Source: Lentisphaeria bacterium
GTDB taxonomy: Bacteria > Verrucomicrobiota > Lentisphaeria > Victivallales > Victivallaceae
Assembly (NCBI GenBank): GCA_017443585.1
Contig: JAFSYV010000207.1
Coordinates: forward strand, 1-46,706
Direction of reading: 5' to 3'
Length of the DNA: 46,706 bases
The translations under genes were made by a program, and so were the position numbers. The notes beneath the pieces were generated by a model. It was not told where the DNA came from, made no database searches, and saw only the letters and a list, made by a program, of their open reading frames with translations. Numbering within the stretch: the stretch's first letter is position 1; each line of letters starts with the position of its first letter. Below are positions 1 through 10,206 of the stretch, piece after piece.

Positions 1-2
1 AC

Positions 3-587
3 AACTCCGAAGCCGCCATGTGCGGCAACGCCTCCCGCTGCGCGGCGAAGTTCCTGCACGATCATCATCCGGAGCTGGGGACGGCTTTCAAACTCCGGAC
101 CATCAGCCGGACCGTGGCGGCGGAAGTCCGGCCCGACGGGTTCGTCACCGTGGACATGGGGAAGCCGGAACATTTTCTGGGCCGCATCACGCTTGCGGCC
201 TGCGGCAGGACCTTTCAGGCGGAAACGGTCTCCATGGGCAACCCCCACGCGGTGATCTTCGTGGAGGACATGGACGCCGTGAAACTGGAAAAATGGGGTC
301 CCGTGCTGGAACACGACGCCCAGTTCCCCGACCGGTGCAACATCGAATTTTTGCAGCGCCTGTCGCCGGAAAAGTTCCGGATGCGGGTGTGGGAACGGGG
401 GTGCGGCGTCACCGCCGCCTGCGGCACGGGGAGCTGCGCCTCCATGGCCGCGGCGCGGGCCTGCGGACTGGCCGCACCCGAAGCGGAAATAATTCTCGAC
501 GGCGGCGTACTGTTCCTCCGTCACGATCCCGGCGGCCCGGTCTTCATGACGGGCGACGCCCAGCTGATTTTCACAGGAGAGATCTGA
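3..587 (+). CDS. dapF: Diaminopimelate epimerase, C-terminal part (5' end outside window)
   Basis: DapF interconverts LL- and meso-diaminopimelate by a two-base cysteine mechanism, supplying meso-DAP for peptidoglycan and lysine. The reading frame is open from the window edge and begins with NSEAAMCGNASRC, which matches the family's first catalytic-cysteine motif (NSDGSEAxMCGNGxRC). The second catalytic motif, ERGCGVTAACGTGS, lies near residue 140 of the visible part and keeps the ERG substrate-binding residues and the ACGTG cysteine. The ATG at 18 is the Met of MCGN and is not a start; roughly 70 N-terminal residues are missing to the left. The stop lies 2 nt before dapL, so the two are probably co-transcribed and act in sequence, with DapL making LL-DAP and DapF epimerising it. 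Confidence 0.93.
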   Translation, partial: NSEAAMCGNASRCAAKFLHDHHPELGTAFKLRTISRTVAAEVRPDGFVTVDMGKPEHFLGRITLAACGRTFQAETVSMGNPHAVIFVEDMDAVKLEKWGPVLEHDAQFPDRCNIEFLQRLSPEKFRMRVWERGCGVTAACGTGSCASMAAARACGLAAPEAEIILDGGVLFLRHDPGGPVFMTGDAQLIFTGEI

Positions 588-589
588 AA

Positions 590-1786
590 ATGAACGAAAA
601 AATCCTCAATCCCTATTACGGCGAACTGCCCGAAAGCTATCTCTTTTCCACCATCGCGAAAAAGATCGCGGCCTACAAGGAGCGCAATCCCGGGACCGAA
701 GTCATCAGTCTGGGCATCGGCGACGTGACGAGCCCCCTCATCCCGGCGGTCATCGAGGCCATGCACAAGGCCACGGACGAAATGGCGCAAAAGGCAACAT
801 TCCGCGGGTACGGCCCCGAGCAGGGGTACGGTTTCCTGCGCGAAGCGGTGGTCCGGGGGGAATACGCGCCCCGCAAGGTCGATATCTCCCCCGACGAGAT
901 CTTCATCAGCGACGGCTCCAAGTGCGACGTGGCCAACTTTCAGGAACTTTTCTCCGCCGACTGCCGCATCGCCATCCCCGACCCGGTCTACCCGGTCTAT
1001 CTGGACAGCAACATCATGGCCGGGAGGAAGAAGAACATAATCTTCCTCCCCGCCACGGCGGAAAACGATTTTCAGCCGGAACTTCCGGAAGGGGGCGTGG
1101 ACGTGATCTACCTCTGCAGTCCCAACAACCCCACGGGGACCGTACTTTCGAAAGAAACGCTGACCCGTTTCGTGGAGTACGCTTTGAAAAACGGGGCCTT
1201 GATCCTCTTCGACGCGGCCTACTCCGCCTACATCCGGGACGCGGCTCTGGTCCACTCGATCTACGAGATCCCCGGCGCGAAGGAATGCGCGGTGGAGTTC
1301 CGCAGTTTTTCCAAGACGGCGGGCTTCACGGGGGTCCGCTGCGCCGTCACCGCGGTCCCGAAGGAGCTGGGGAAACTCCGCACCATGTGGCTCCGGCGGC
1401 AAACCACCAAGTTCAACGGCGTGAACTACATCGTCCAGCGGGGCGCCGAAGCGGTCTATTCGGAATCCGGCATCGTCCAGACGAAACAGGTCATCGACAC
1501 CTATATGGCCAACGCGGCACGGATCCGCACCGCTCTTGCGGAGTGCGGTTTCACCGTCTGCGGCGGGCAGCACGCCCCCTACATCTGGTGGAAAATCGAG
1601 GGGTGGAACAACTCCTTCGAGTTTTTCGACCGGCTGCTCGAAACCTGCGCCGTGGCGGGAACGCCGGGGAGCGGCTTCGGCCGCTGCGGCGAGGGATTTT
1701 TCCGTCTCACCGCCTTCGGCGACCCGGAACGGACGAAAACTGCGCTGGAAAGAATACGAAACAACTTGAAAAGTTTGCGTTGTTGA
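590..1786 (+). CDS. dapL: LL-diaminopimelate aminotransferase
   Basis: This PLP-dependent fold-type I aminotransferase converts L-tetrahydrodipicolinate plus glutamate directly to LL-DAP, bypassing the succinylase and acetylase steps. The 398-residue length fits the family (about 410). Visible marks are the N-terminal NPYYxxLPESYLF segment, SLGIGDVTSPL (30s-40s), SDGSKCD, CSPNNPTGT, the DAAYSAY loop and the PLP-lysine segment SFSKTAGFTGVR with Lys near residue 242. The ATG start has a GGAGA Shine-Dalgarno (SD) sequence at 576-580 inside the dapF end. A larger open frame extends upstream in the same frame but overlaps dapF and has no family similarity. DapL is typical of plants, Chlamydiae, spirochaetes and other PVC bacteria, which helps place the organism. 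Confidence 0.94.
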   Translation: MNEKILNPYYGELPESYLFSTIAKKIAAYKERNPGTEVISLGIGDVTSPLIPAVIEAMHKATDEMAQKATFRGYGPEQGYGFLREAVVRGEYAPRKVDISPDEIFISDGSKCDVANFQELFSADCRIAIPDPVYPVYLDSNIMAGRKKNIIFLPATAENDFQPELPEGGVDVIYLCSPNNPTGTVLSKETLTRFVEYALKNGALILFDAAYSAYIRDAALVHSIYEIPGAKECAVEFRSFSKTAGFTGVRCAVTAVPKELGKLRTMWLRRQTTKFNGVNYIVQRGAEAVYSESGIVQTKQVIDTYMANAARIRTALAECGFTVCGGQHAPYIWWKIEGWNNSFEFFDRLLETCAVAGTPGSGFGRCGEGFFRLTAFGDPERTKTALERIRNNLKSLRC

Positions 1787-1794
1787 GCTATATT
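1766..1794 (+). promoter_or_regulatory. Sigma70-type promoter for the NifA-like regulator
   Basis: TTGAAA (1766-1771), a 17-bp spacer and TATATT (1789-1794). It overlaps the 3' end of dapL. The predicted transcription start (about 1801) falls on or next to the ATG at 1802, leaving no room for an SD sequence. Confidence 0.75.
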
Positions 1795-1801
1795 ACGCGG
1801 C

Positions 1802-3319
<1,518 letters not shown>

Positions 3320-3338
3320 CGCTCCGGCGGCGGGCCGC

Positions 3339-3854
3339 TCAGCGGGAAAGCTTGGTGTAGCGGCGGGCGGCCTCTTTCCACGAAAGTTCCTTGAACTCTG
3401 CGAGTTCCGGGGCGCATTCCAGCGCCGTGTCGATCATCCGCTGGCCGATGGCCCGGTTGCAGGCCGAAAAGGTGAGGATCTTGCCCACGAGGAAAAGTTT
3501 TTCCGGATCCCGGAGCAGATAATTCTTCAGCCGGGCGCCCCGGTTCTCCTCAAGCTCCGCCACGATGACGTCGGGCGTCTCGGCGTCCAGCCCGGCCGCC
3601 GCCTGCGCCAGGGCTTCGAAATAGGTGTGCTCCGCCCGCCTGAGCGAGAAGATGATGAAGATCACCAGCGCGATGAGGAAGCCGATCCCCGCCACGGTCA
3701 GGGAAACGGGGAGTTTTTTCAATCCCGTGCCGTCGATCCAGCTCATGGCAAGGATGATGACGGGCAGCGTCAGCGCAAGAAACAGCAGCCAGCCGCGGGA
3801 GTCGGCGCACTGGTAACGGCATCTGCGGAGTTTGCCCCGTGGGACCGCCTTCAT
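3339..3854 (-). CDS. Small membrane protein of unknown function
   Basis: I do not recognise this 171-residue protein. A short basic N-terminus with two cysteines (CRYQC) precedes two hydrophobic segments (about 22-40, LLFLALTLPVIILAM, and about 52-70, VAGIGFLIALVIFIIF) and a soluble C-terminal part with helical character. It is the last gene of the ddh-phosphatase-speE operon. Its ATG overlaps the speE stop as ATGA, and the SD GGGGAGGG lies directly upstream, so translation is coupled to speE. The role is unknown; coupling to spermidine synthase is the only functional hint. Confidence 0.7.
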   Translation of the reverse strand: MKAVPRGKLRRCRYQCADSRGWLLFLALTLPVIILAMSWIDGTGLKKLPVSLTVAGIGFLIALVIFIIFSLRRAEHTYFEALAQAAAGLDAETPDVIVAELEENRGARLKNYLLRDPEKLFLVGKILTFSACNRAIGQRMIDTALECAPELAEFKELSWKEAARRYTKLSR

Positions 3855-4702
3855 TTTCCCTCCCCCTCAAAAAGCTGTGACGCAAACCGAGGGAGTAAAA
3901 AAGCGCCCCGGTGGATCTCGGGCGAGTAGTAGTGGAGGACCTTTTGCAGTTCCGGGTCCGGAACTTCCCGGGGCTCCCGCACGTCGCCCCCGTCGGAGCC
4001 GACGCAGCAGCCGATGAGGCCCGTGGGATAGGTGGGCACGTTGATCTGGGCGAAGCCCGAATATTGAAAAATGTTTTTCGCGAAACGCACCACACGCGCG
4101 GCGATCTCGGGCAGAAGATAGTAGGACTCGGCCTGCGTGGCGATGACGCCGCCGGGCCGGAGCGCGGCTTTCATGTCCCGGTAGAAGGGCTCCCCGAAAA
4201 GGGGCTCTCCGGGGCCGCCCGGATCGGTGGAATCCACGATGATGAGGTCGTAGGTATCGGGATGGGCCTTGATGAAGGCGCTGCCGTCCCCCACGTGGAT
4301 CTTCACCCGCGGGTCGTCGTAGCCGCAGGCGGTTTCGGGCAGGAATTTGCGGGAAGCTTCGATGACGGAAGCGTCGATCTCGCAGATCTCGAGAGATTTC
4401 AATTCCCGGTGCCGCCCCAGCTCCCGCAGGACGCCCCCGTCGCCGCCGCCGATGACCAGCGCCCGTTCCGGTACATGGGAACAGGCGTAGAAGGGCACGT
4501 TGGCCATCATCTCGTGATAGGCGAACTCGTCGAAGGAGGTGAGCTGGACGATGCCGTCCAGCATGAGCAGACGGCCCAAATTGACCGTTTCGAAGATCTC
4601 CAGGTGCTGAAAAGGGGTCTGAATGTCGCAGAGCTGACGGCGGACTTTTATCGTCAGCCCCCAGCCCGCATTGACTTCGCTGACCCAGCGTTCTCCGGCC
4701 AT
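3851..4702 (-). CDS. speE: Spermidine synthase (polyamine aminopropyltransferase)
   Basis: Transfers an aminopropyl group from decarboxylated SAM to putrescine. The 283-residue protein shows the family's N-terminal beta domain (QTPFQHLEIFETVNLGRLLMLDGIVQLTSFDEFAYHE), the nucleotide loop VIGGGDGGVLRE, the acidic EICEID strand end, DGSAFIK, and the catalytic-loop motif DSTDPGGPGEPLF. ATG at 4702 is chosen over the in-frame GTG at 4708 because the SD GGGGAGG (4711-4717) sits at normal distance from the ATG and too near the GTG. It follows the phosphatase gene with almost no gap and overlaps the downstream membrane-protein gene, within one minus-strand operon headed by ddh. No speD is visible in the window. 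Confidence 0.93.
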   Translation of the reverse strand: MAGERWVSEVNAGWGLTIKVRRQLCDIQTPFQHLEIFETVNLGRLLMLDGIVQLTSFDEFAYHEMMANVPFYACSHVPERALVIGGGDGGVLRELGRHRELKSLEICEIDASVIEASRKFLPETACGYDDPRVKIHVGDGSAFIKAHPDTYDLIIVDSTDPGGPGEPLFGEPFYRDMKAALRPGGVIATQAESYYLLPEIAARVVRFAKNIFQYSGFAQINVPTYPTGLIGCCVGSDGGDVREPREVPDPELQKVLHYYSPEIHRGAFLLPRFASQLFEGEGK

Positions 4703-4704
4703 CT

Positions 4705-5346
4705 TCACGCCTCCCCGAGAACGGCGGCGGTGAATTCAGGAAACGTGCCGAAGACCCGGTCCGGGATCTCGCTTCCGGGAGTGCCGAAGCCCCACGAGGC
4801 AAGTCCCCGGCGGAATCCCGCCCGGCGGCCCGCTTCCAAGTCGGTGTAGTTGTCTCCGAGCATCCAGCATTGAGCGGTGGGCACACCGAAACGCTTCTGC
4901 GCTTCCAAAAGCGCGTCGGGTTCGGGCTTCAAAGGAAATCCGGAGTCCCCGCCCCAGATGATGTCGAGCAGCTCCGCCGCGCCCAGCGTTTTGAGGATGT
5001 TTTCCGCATGGGGGGTGGGCTTGTTGGTGAAGACCACGAGGCGGGTTCCGGCGGCTTTCATGGCCGCCAGCCCCTCGGCCACGCCGGGGTAGAGAGAGGT
5101 GGAATCCACCAGATGCTCGGCGTAGAAGCGTCTCTGGCGCTTCACCCCCTCGGCGATGTCTCCGTCAGTCCCGGCCAGAGCCCTCGTGACCAGACTCACC
5201 ACGCCGTTGCCGGTCATGGCGACGATGTCGGGGATGGGCAGCTCAGGGAATCCGAAACTCGTCCGCATCCGGTTGACCGCCGCGGCGATGTCGGCAGCGG
5301 AGTCGATGAGGGTGCCGTCCAGATCGAATACGACCAGTCCCGCCAT
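4705..5346 (-). CDS. HAD-family phosphatase, phosphoglycolate phosphatase-like
   Basis: A 213-residue haloacid-dehalogenase-fold hydrolase with all four motifs: FDLDGTLIDS (nucleophile Asp near residue 8 and acid/base Asp two residues on), FTNKPTPH (motif II Thr), the lysine in LKPEPDALLEA (motif III) and GDNYTDLEAGRRAG (motif IV). The helical cap between motifs I and II is the Gph/PGMB type (subfamily I). Phosphoglycolate is the usual substrate of the closest family, but sugar phosphates cannot be excluded. It starts 3 nt after the ddh stop and its own stop touches speE, so it is the second gene of the operon. Confidence 0.85.
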   Translation of the reverse strand: MAGLVVFDLDGTLIDSAADIAAAVNRMRTSFGFPELPIPDIVAMTGNGVVSLVTRALAGTDGDIAEGVKRQRRFYAEHLVDSTSLYPGVAEGLAAMKAAGTRLVVFTNKPTPHAENILKTLGAAELLDIIWGGDSGFPLKPEPDALLEAQKRFGVPTAQCWMLGDNYTDLEAGRRAGFRRGLASWGFGTPGSEIPDRVFGTFPEFTAAVLGEA

Positions 5347-5349
5347 AAA

Positions 5350-6348
5350 TCAGATCCAGTGCGCCAGCAGCTCTTCCCGGTCGTAGATCGAGAAGTAGGC
5401 CGGCGGGATGTCGAGGATGGTGAAAGCGCCCCGGCGGCCTTCGGCGAAGAGCCGGGCCGCCGCCCGGGCGTGGGCCACGAGGACGTTGCCGGTGGCTTCG
5501 GGGTTGCTCCCCCAGACGCACCGGTATTCGATGCGGGCGGGGTTGCCCTTGCCGGTGGTCCCGGCGGCGGCCACGGCCCCGTCATGGGGGAAGCCTTTGT
5601 ACTTTTCGTTCAGCTCTTCCTGAGAGATGAAGTTCACCACGGTCTTGTAGGGGGCGAAATAGCCCGGCATGGCCTTGATGGTCGCCTCGATCTTCGCCTT
5701 GTCGGCGCCGGGTTCCACCACGACGAAACACTCTCTCGTGTGCATATCACCGGGCTGGAAAGAGGGGTTCTCGCCCCGCCGGACCCGCTCCAGCGCTTCG
5801 GGCACGGCGTGGGTGAACTGCCGGGCGTCGACCACGCCGGGAATGGTCCGCAGCGCGTCGGAGTGCCCCATGCTCAGTCCGCCCTTGGGGCCCAGTCCGT
5901 AGAAGCCGTAGGCCCGGCTGCCGGGGAGAAACGCCCCGCCCAGGGTCCGTTCGAGGGAGAAGATCCCCGGATCCCACCCGGTGGAGATGATGGAAACGTG
6001 GCTCCCCTTGGACGCGGCTTCGTCCATGGCGTGGAAGTATTCCGGCACCCGGCTGTGGTTGTCGAAGCTGTCGACGGTGTTCATGTATTGCGCCATCCAG
6101 GGACCCTGCTTCGGCAGGTCGTCCTTGGACCCGCCGCAGAGAATGGCCACGTCGGCCAGCAGGCCCAGAAATCCCGCCACGTCGTCGTATTTGAGGATGG
6201 GGACGCCGGAAACTTCCCTGGCGACCCGTTCCGGGGAACGGCTGATGATCCCCGCCAGTTCCATGTCCGGATTGTTCCCGATGGCGGCGAGGACGCCGCG
6301 GCCCACATTGCCGAATCCTGCGATCAGCACCCGAGTTTTCTTCATCAT
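5350..6348 (-). CDS. ddh: meso-Diaminopimelate D-dehydrogenase
   Basis: NADPH-dependent one-step reductive amination of L-tetrahydrodipicolinate to meso-DAP. The 332-residue protein begins with a Rossmann motif (VLIAGFGNVGRGV), then SRSPERV, CGGSKDD, the substrate segments TVDSFDNH and ISTGWDPGIFS, the family signature GLSMGHSDALRTIPGV, and MPGYFAPYKTVVNFI. The frame is open far upstream but only as a shadow of the divergent gene. Two adjacent ATGs (6348 and 6345) follow the SD GAGG (6353-6356), and the second has the better spacing. This gene heads the operon ddh > phosphatase > speE > membrane protein. It is a second route to meso-DAP alongside dapL/dapF some 4 kb away. Confidence 0.93.
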   Translation of the reverse strand: MMKKTRVLIAGFGNVGRGVLAAIGNNPDMELAGIISRSPERVAREVSGVPILKYDDVAGFLGLLADVAILCGGSKDDLPKQGPWMAQYMNTVDSFDNHSRVPEYFHAMDEAASKGSHVSIISTGWDPGIFSLERTLGGAFLPGSRAYGFYGLGPKGGLSMGHSDALRTIPGVVDARQFTHAVPEALERVRRGENPSFQPGDMHTRECFVVVEPGADKAKIEATIKAMPGYFAPYKTVVNFISQEELNEKYKGFPHDGAVAAAGTTGKGNPARIEYRCVWGSNPEATGNVLVAHARAAARLFAEGRRGAFTILDIPPAYFSIYDREELLAHWI

Positions 6349-6376
6349 TCCACCTCGATAAGAAATAAGAATCGTA

Positions 6377-6410
6377 TTGTATACAACATAGCACAAAAGT
6401 GCCCTTTTGT
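6377..6410. promoter_or_regulatory. Two candidate operators in the ddh promoter
   Basis: ACAAAAG-TGCC-CTTTTGT (6393-6410) is a perfect 7-bp inverted repeat lying between the -35 and -10 boxes. TTGTATACAA (6377-6386) is a perfect 10-bp palindrome over the predicted transcription start and part of the -10 box. Both positions suit a repressor. The second resembles GntR-family operators; no candidate regulator gene of that type is in the window. Confidence 0.45.
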
Positions 6411-6413
6411 CAA
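6385..6413 (-). promoter_or_regulatory. Promoter of the ddh operon
   Basis: On the minus strand: TTGACA (6408-6413), 17 bp, TATGTT (6385-6390). The predicted start of transcription is near 6378, giving a leader of about 30 nt that carries the SD. Confidence 0.75.
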
Positions 6414-6511
6414 ACGGAAAACGGGGGGAAGAAGGAGGTTTTTCGGCAAAAAACGCCCCCCCGCAAAAAGCGCTTGGCCGGAGCAAAAAGCCATTTTTCC
6501 GGAAAAAGGCA

Positions 6512-6540
6512 TTGAAAAAACTCAAGTTTCGTGTTAAATT
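6512..6540 (+). promoter_or_regulatory. Promoter of the secreted glycosidase-like gene at 6610
   Basis: TTGAAA (6512-6517), 17 bp, TAAATT (6535-6540). The leader of about 65 nt ends in the SD AAAGGA (6596-6601). Confidence 0.6.
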
Positions 6541-6609
6541 AACCGCTGAAACGTTTTTCGAAGCCGGAAACAAGGAATGAACTTTGAACATGATGAAAGG
6601 AATTCGTTC

Positions 6610-9600
6610 ATGAAAAAGATCCTGATGATGGGTTTCGCCGCCGTGACGATGGGAGCCTTCGCCCTCGATCCGGGCGGGGTGTCGGTGGACCTTTCCGTCC
6701 TGAAGGGCGGGGCCGACGTGGGGAACAACGCCGTCAACCTCTTCAAGTGCGGCGACTTCGAGGGTGAAAATGCTTTCAACACGAAAACCGCCCCCTGGAG
6801 CGGCGGCAGCTACGTGTGGAGCAAGGGCCTCAAGGACCAGGCCCACCGCCGACGGATCATTTCCAAACATCAGCGGTTCATCGACCCCAAGGGCGGCGTC
6901 AACGGCTCCGCCTGCGCCGTGATCCTGACTCCGGAAGAACTCGCTTCGGAACAGAACGCCGACGGCAATCCCTGGATGGCCAGTTCCTTTTCCCAGCGCA
7001 TCGGGCTTCCCGATTCCGACACGCCCGTCAAGTACTCGCTCCTTTTCATGGTCAAGGGCTTTACCGGCAAGGCTCCGGGAATCAACAGTCTGCGCATATT
7101 CGTCCATTTTTACGACCAGAGCCCCGGCATCTACAAGAACGTGAAGAGGACCCGTGACGTCATCAACCACGCGGTCTCGCTTTCCAGGGAGTTCGAACCC
7201 CGGGCGCTGACCTTCGTGGCGCCGCCCCACACCAAACGGCTTGACATCAGCTTCACCCTCTACGGGCAGGGGAAAGTCTGCCTCGACGACGTGAAACTGG
7301 TCAAGGTCGAAATGAAGGATGGCGCCGGCGTCTACGTGACGCCCTGGAGCTTCCTCGACAACACCTACTGCATCGGGGAAAAACAGCCCGGCACCGTCGT
7401 CTTCGAAATGCAGAACGAGAAGGGCGTCAAATACAAAAATCTCCGCCTCGTGCTCAAGATCCCGGCGGGGTTCAAACTCCACTCGGGCAACGAAAACAAC
7501 ATCCTCCTTTCGGAAAAGAAGAATCCCGACGGCTCCACCGACGCCGTCTTCGATATGCGGCGTTACCTCCCCGGGATCCCGAAAGACGGCTACGGCATGT
7601 GGTCGGCCCCGTCGATCACTTTGATCCCCGAGGTCGCCCGCTCCGCAAAAACCTATCCCCTCGAATACCACCTTGCCGGAGGTGAGTGGAAAAGCGAGAC
7701 GAAGACTCTGCAGCTCAAAGTCATCGAACCGCCGCAGGGCAAGCGGCCGAAGCAGTACGTCTCCGGGGTCGAGCTGGTCCATGAGCTCAATCTGCCCGCC
7801 GCCAAAATCTCCGTCATCCGGGACTTTCTGGACCGGGTCGGCCTCAATGCCGTCCACGGCGGCAGCGTCACCGTGGCGAAGAGCGTCAAGACCGTCGGCA
7901 TGGCCCGTTACTACCAGCCCCATGTGCTCTGCAACGGCTACCGTGTGGGCGGGACGAAGAACCGCACCGAGGAGTCCTATTTCCGCCAGATGGACGGCAC
8001 TCCCTTCAAGCGGAGCATGGTGAAGACCTGCCCCGTGGAAGTCTACAAACGGGGCAAGTTCTACAGAAGCGAAGTCCTCGGGATGCTGGAAAAGCTGCTG
8101 GTGACCAACGACATCGCCGACCAGATCATGCCCAACTGGGAGCCCTATTATCTGGACTACAAGGGGTGCTTCTGCGACCGCTGCAAAGAGGAATTCGTCA
8201 CGTGGATGAAGGGCAAGGCCAAACCCGAAGAGGTCCGCGCCAAGTGGCCCCGGCAGATCATCGACGCCTACAAGGACCAGTGGGTCAAATTCCGCAGCTG
8301 GCAGCACGGCCGCCTCTGCGTCACCCTCGAAAAGGACATCAACGCCCTCGGCCGCAAGGCGGGCAAGGACTCCCACTTCATGCCCGAGATCGCGTGGAGC
8401 CAGCTGATCGAAGCGGAAAAGAAGGGGTTCGCCCAGTATTCCCCCCTGGATTACATGTCCGAACTCCCCTGGCTGGAGCCGTGGGGGCCCTACATCTTCA
8501 GCAGCTTCACCGAGAGATACACCTACTATCCGGGGATCCACCTGATCACTTTCACGGCGGGCTACGACAACAAGGCTTTCGTCCGGCGTTATGTGAAAGA
8601 TCCCGCCCGGCGGCCCAAACTCATCGCCCTGCCTCACAGCTTCCAGTGCGGGACCTGGGTCACCGAGCCCGAGGCCTTCGCCTTCGAAACGCTGGGGTTC
8701 TTCCTCCAGGGCTGGGAGGGTTCTTTCGGCTACTTCTTCCCCAGAGGGTACGACCACCGCTACTGGAACGCCCTGGCCAAAGCCAACCGGATCATCGCCG
8801 ACTTCGAGGAGGTGGTGATGAAGGGGCAGGAGGTCAAAAGCGCTTCCATCAAGCTGCTGACGCCCGCGCCCCGGCCCTTCTTCCCCGCCTACTGGAGCGA
8901 GGGAGGGAATTTCAAGAAACGGCTCCCGACCCTGGCCGACGCGGCCATCGTGCAGCTGAAATGCTACCGGCGCGGGCATGAGCTCGCCGTCGGCGTGGGG
9001 AACTTCTGGCTGAAGGGGGAGGTTTTCGTCGAACTTTCGATCAGCGGTCTGGAAAAGAAAGGGAAATACACCGTCAACTCCTCCGAAAATTACTCCCTCG
9101 GCGTCTTCACGGGTGAAGAGCTGGCCCGCGGCATCATCGTCCATGCGGGGGCGTTGCGCTGGAATCTGCTCAAGATCCTCCCCGGCGATCAGGTCAGGGG
9201 GCAGGTCATTACCCAGAGCGCCCTGAAGGAGTCGATGAAGAAGCGTCTCCCTGCCATCCAAAAGGCGATGGAGTGGGAAAAAGCCTACTCCAAGAAGATG
9301 CAGGACGAGGCCTCCGCCGACAATCCCGTCAACGACTTCAAGGCCGTCTATGAGCTCGACAATTCCAAGGTGAATCTGAAAGCGGTGAAGGAGAACGGCC
9401 GGGATTATCTGCAGATCTCCGCTCCCGGATACCGGGCGCTGCTGGATCCCGGCACAGCGGGCCGGCTCGCTTCGCTCAAGGTGGGCGGCAAGGAGCTCGT
9501 CCACTCGGGCGGCTTCGGCGCGGACGGCTTCTGGGCCCCGAAAAAGGTTTGCCACAACGTGGACAAGGGGTTCAAGATCACCGGGATGGAAAAGAGCGGC

Positions 9601-10104
9601 AACGGGATCCGCGTCGAACTGACCCGGACCCTGAGCATTCGCGAAAAGTCCTCTCTTGCGGGGCTCCGCATCGTCAAGAGCTGGTTTTTCGACGCCCGCG
9701 GTTTTTCGGTCAAAAGCACGTTGACCAACACGGCGGCCGCGCCTCTCGAATTCGCCTTCCGGTTCCACAACATCCCCAACCATCTGGCGGGGGCGGAGGG
9801 CAAGGTCTTCTTCGGCAAGACCTCCTTCACCAGGGAGCAGTCCCTGAAAATCGCCCGTTTCGGCAAGCCGGATCAGGGGATCGACACTCTCTTCAAGGTC
9901 AATCAGTTCATCCCGGCCCCCGCGGGGAAATTCCTCCTGCGTCTGCCGAAACTGCCTGATGTGACGGTCTCGCTGGGCGGCGCCGCCCCCTACGGCGTCA
10001 TCTTCTGGGACGGCGGCACCTTTTCCACCATGGAACCGGTCTTCACCACCGTCAAACTCGATCCCGGAGCCAAGGCCGATTTCGTGATGACCATGACCTG
10101 GTAG
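6610..10104 (+). CDS. Large secreted glycoside-hydrolase-like protein
   Basis: A 1164-residue exported protein, not assignable to one family by eye. ATG 6610 gives a signal peptide (MKKILMMGFAAVTMGAFA, cleavage near residue 18) and has the SD AAAGGA 8 nt upstream; an in-frame ATG at 6577 would spoil the signal peptide. Residues about 35-230 look like a beta-sandwich (carbohydrate-binding type), followed by a NEW-type/Ig-like segment. A central (beta/alpha)8-like region (about 390-760) contains IMPNWEPYYLDYKGCFCDRCKEEF, a GH42-like arrangement of an acidic residue followed by a CxC-x2-C cluster, and MPEIAWSQ. The C-terminal 250 residues look like a beta-sandwich. The Glu in NWEPY is a plausible acid/base. 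The likely role is degradation of an extracellular glycan; the substrate is unknown. Confidence 0.75.
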   Translation: MKKILMMGFAAVTMGAFALDPGGVSVDLSVLKGGADVGNNAVNLFKCGDFEGENAFNTKTAPWSGGSYVWSKGLKDQAHRRRIISKHQRFIDPKGGVNGSACAVILTPEELASEQNADGNPWMASSFSQRIGLPDSDTPVKYSLLFMVKGFTGKAPGINSLRIFVHFYDQSPGIYKNVKRTRDVINHAVSLSREFEPRALTFVAPPHTKRLDISFTLYGQGKVCLDDVKLVKVEMKDGAGVYVTPWSFLDNTYCIGEKQPGTVVFEMQNEKGVKYKNLRLVLKIPAGFKLHSGNENNILLSEKKNPDGSTDAVFDMRRYLPGIPKDGYGMWSAPSITLIPEVARSAKTYPLEYHLAGGEWKSETKTLQLKVIEPPQGKRPKQYVSGVELVHELNLPAAKISVIRDFLDRVGLNAVHGGSVTVAKSVKTVGMARYYQPHVLCNGYRVGGTKNRTEESYFRQMDGTPFKRSMVKTCPVEVYKRGKFYRSEVLGMLEKLLVTNDIADQIMPNWEPYYLDYKGCFCDRCKEEFVTWMKGKAKPEEVRAKWPRQIIDAYKDQWVKFRSWQHGRLCVTLEKDINALGRKAGKDSHFMPEIAWSQLIEAEKKGFAQYSPLDYMSELPWLEPWGPYIFSSFTERYTYYPGIHLITFTAGYDNKAFVRRYVKDPARRPKLIALPHSFQCGTWVTEPEAFAFETLGFFLQGWEGSFGYFFPRGYDHRYWNALAKANRIIADFEEVVMKGQEVKSASIKLLTPAPRPFFPAYWSEGGNFKKRLPTLADAAIVQLKCYRRGHELAVGVGNFWLKGEVFVELSISGLEKKGKYTVNSSENYSLGVFTGEELARGIIVHAGALRWNLLKILPGDQVRGQVITQSALKESMKKRLPAIQKAMEWEKAYSKKMQDEASADNPVNDFKAVYELDNSKVNLKAVKENGRDYLQISAPGYRALLDPGTAGRLASLKVGGKELVHSGGFGADGFWAPKKVCHNVDKGFKITGMEKSGNGIRVELTRTLSIREKSSLAGLRIVKSWFFDARGFSVKSTLTNTAAAPLEFAFRFHNIPNHLAGAEGKVFFGKTSFTREQSLKIARFGKPDQGIDTLFKVNQFIPAPAGKFLLRLPKLPDVTVSLGGAAPYGVIFWDGGTFSTMEPVFTTVKLDPGAKADFVMTMTW

Positions 10105-10173
10105 GCGAACACTTCCGCCCCGCGCGCCGGTCTCCGATCGGCCGGAAAAGTTCTCGTTTTCTCGAAACGGCGC

Positions 10174-10202
10174 TTGACAGGAGAGTCTTCAGCGCCTATA
10201 TC
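10174..10202 (+). promoter_or_regulatory. Promoter for the candidate small RNA
   Basis: TTGACA (10174-10179), 17 bp, TATATC (10197-10202), then A. It lies between two convergent genes, where no protein-coding gene starts. Confidence 0.65.
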
Positions 10203-10206
10203 ATGT

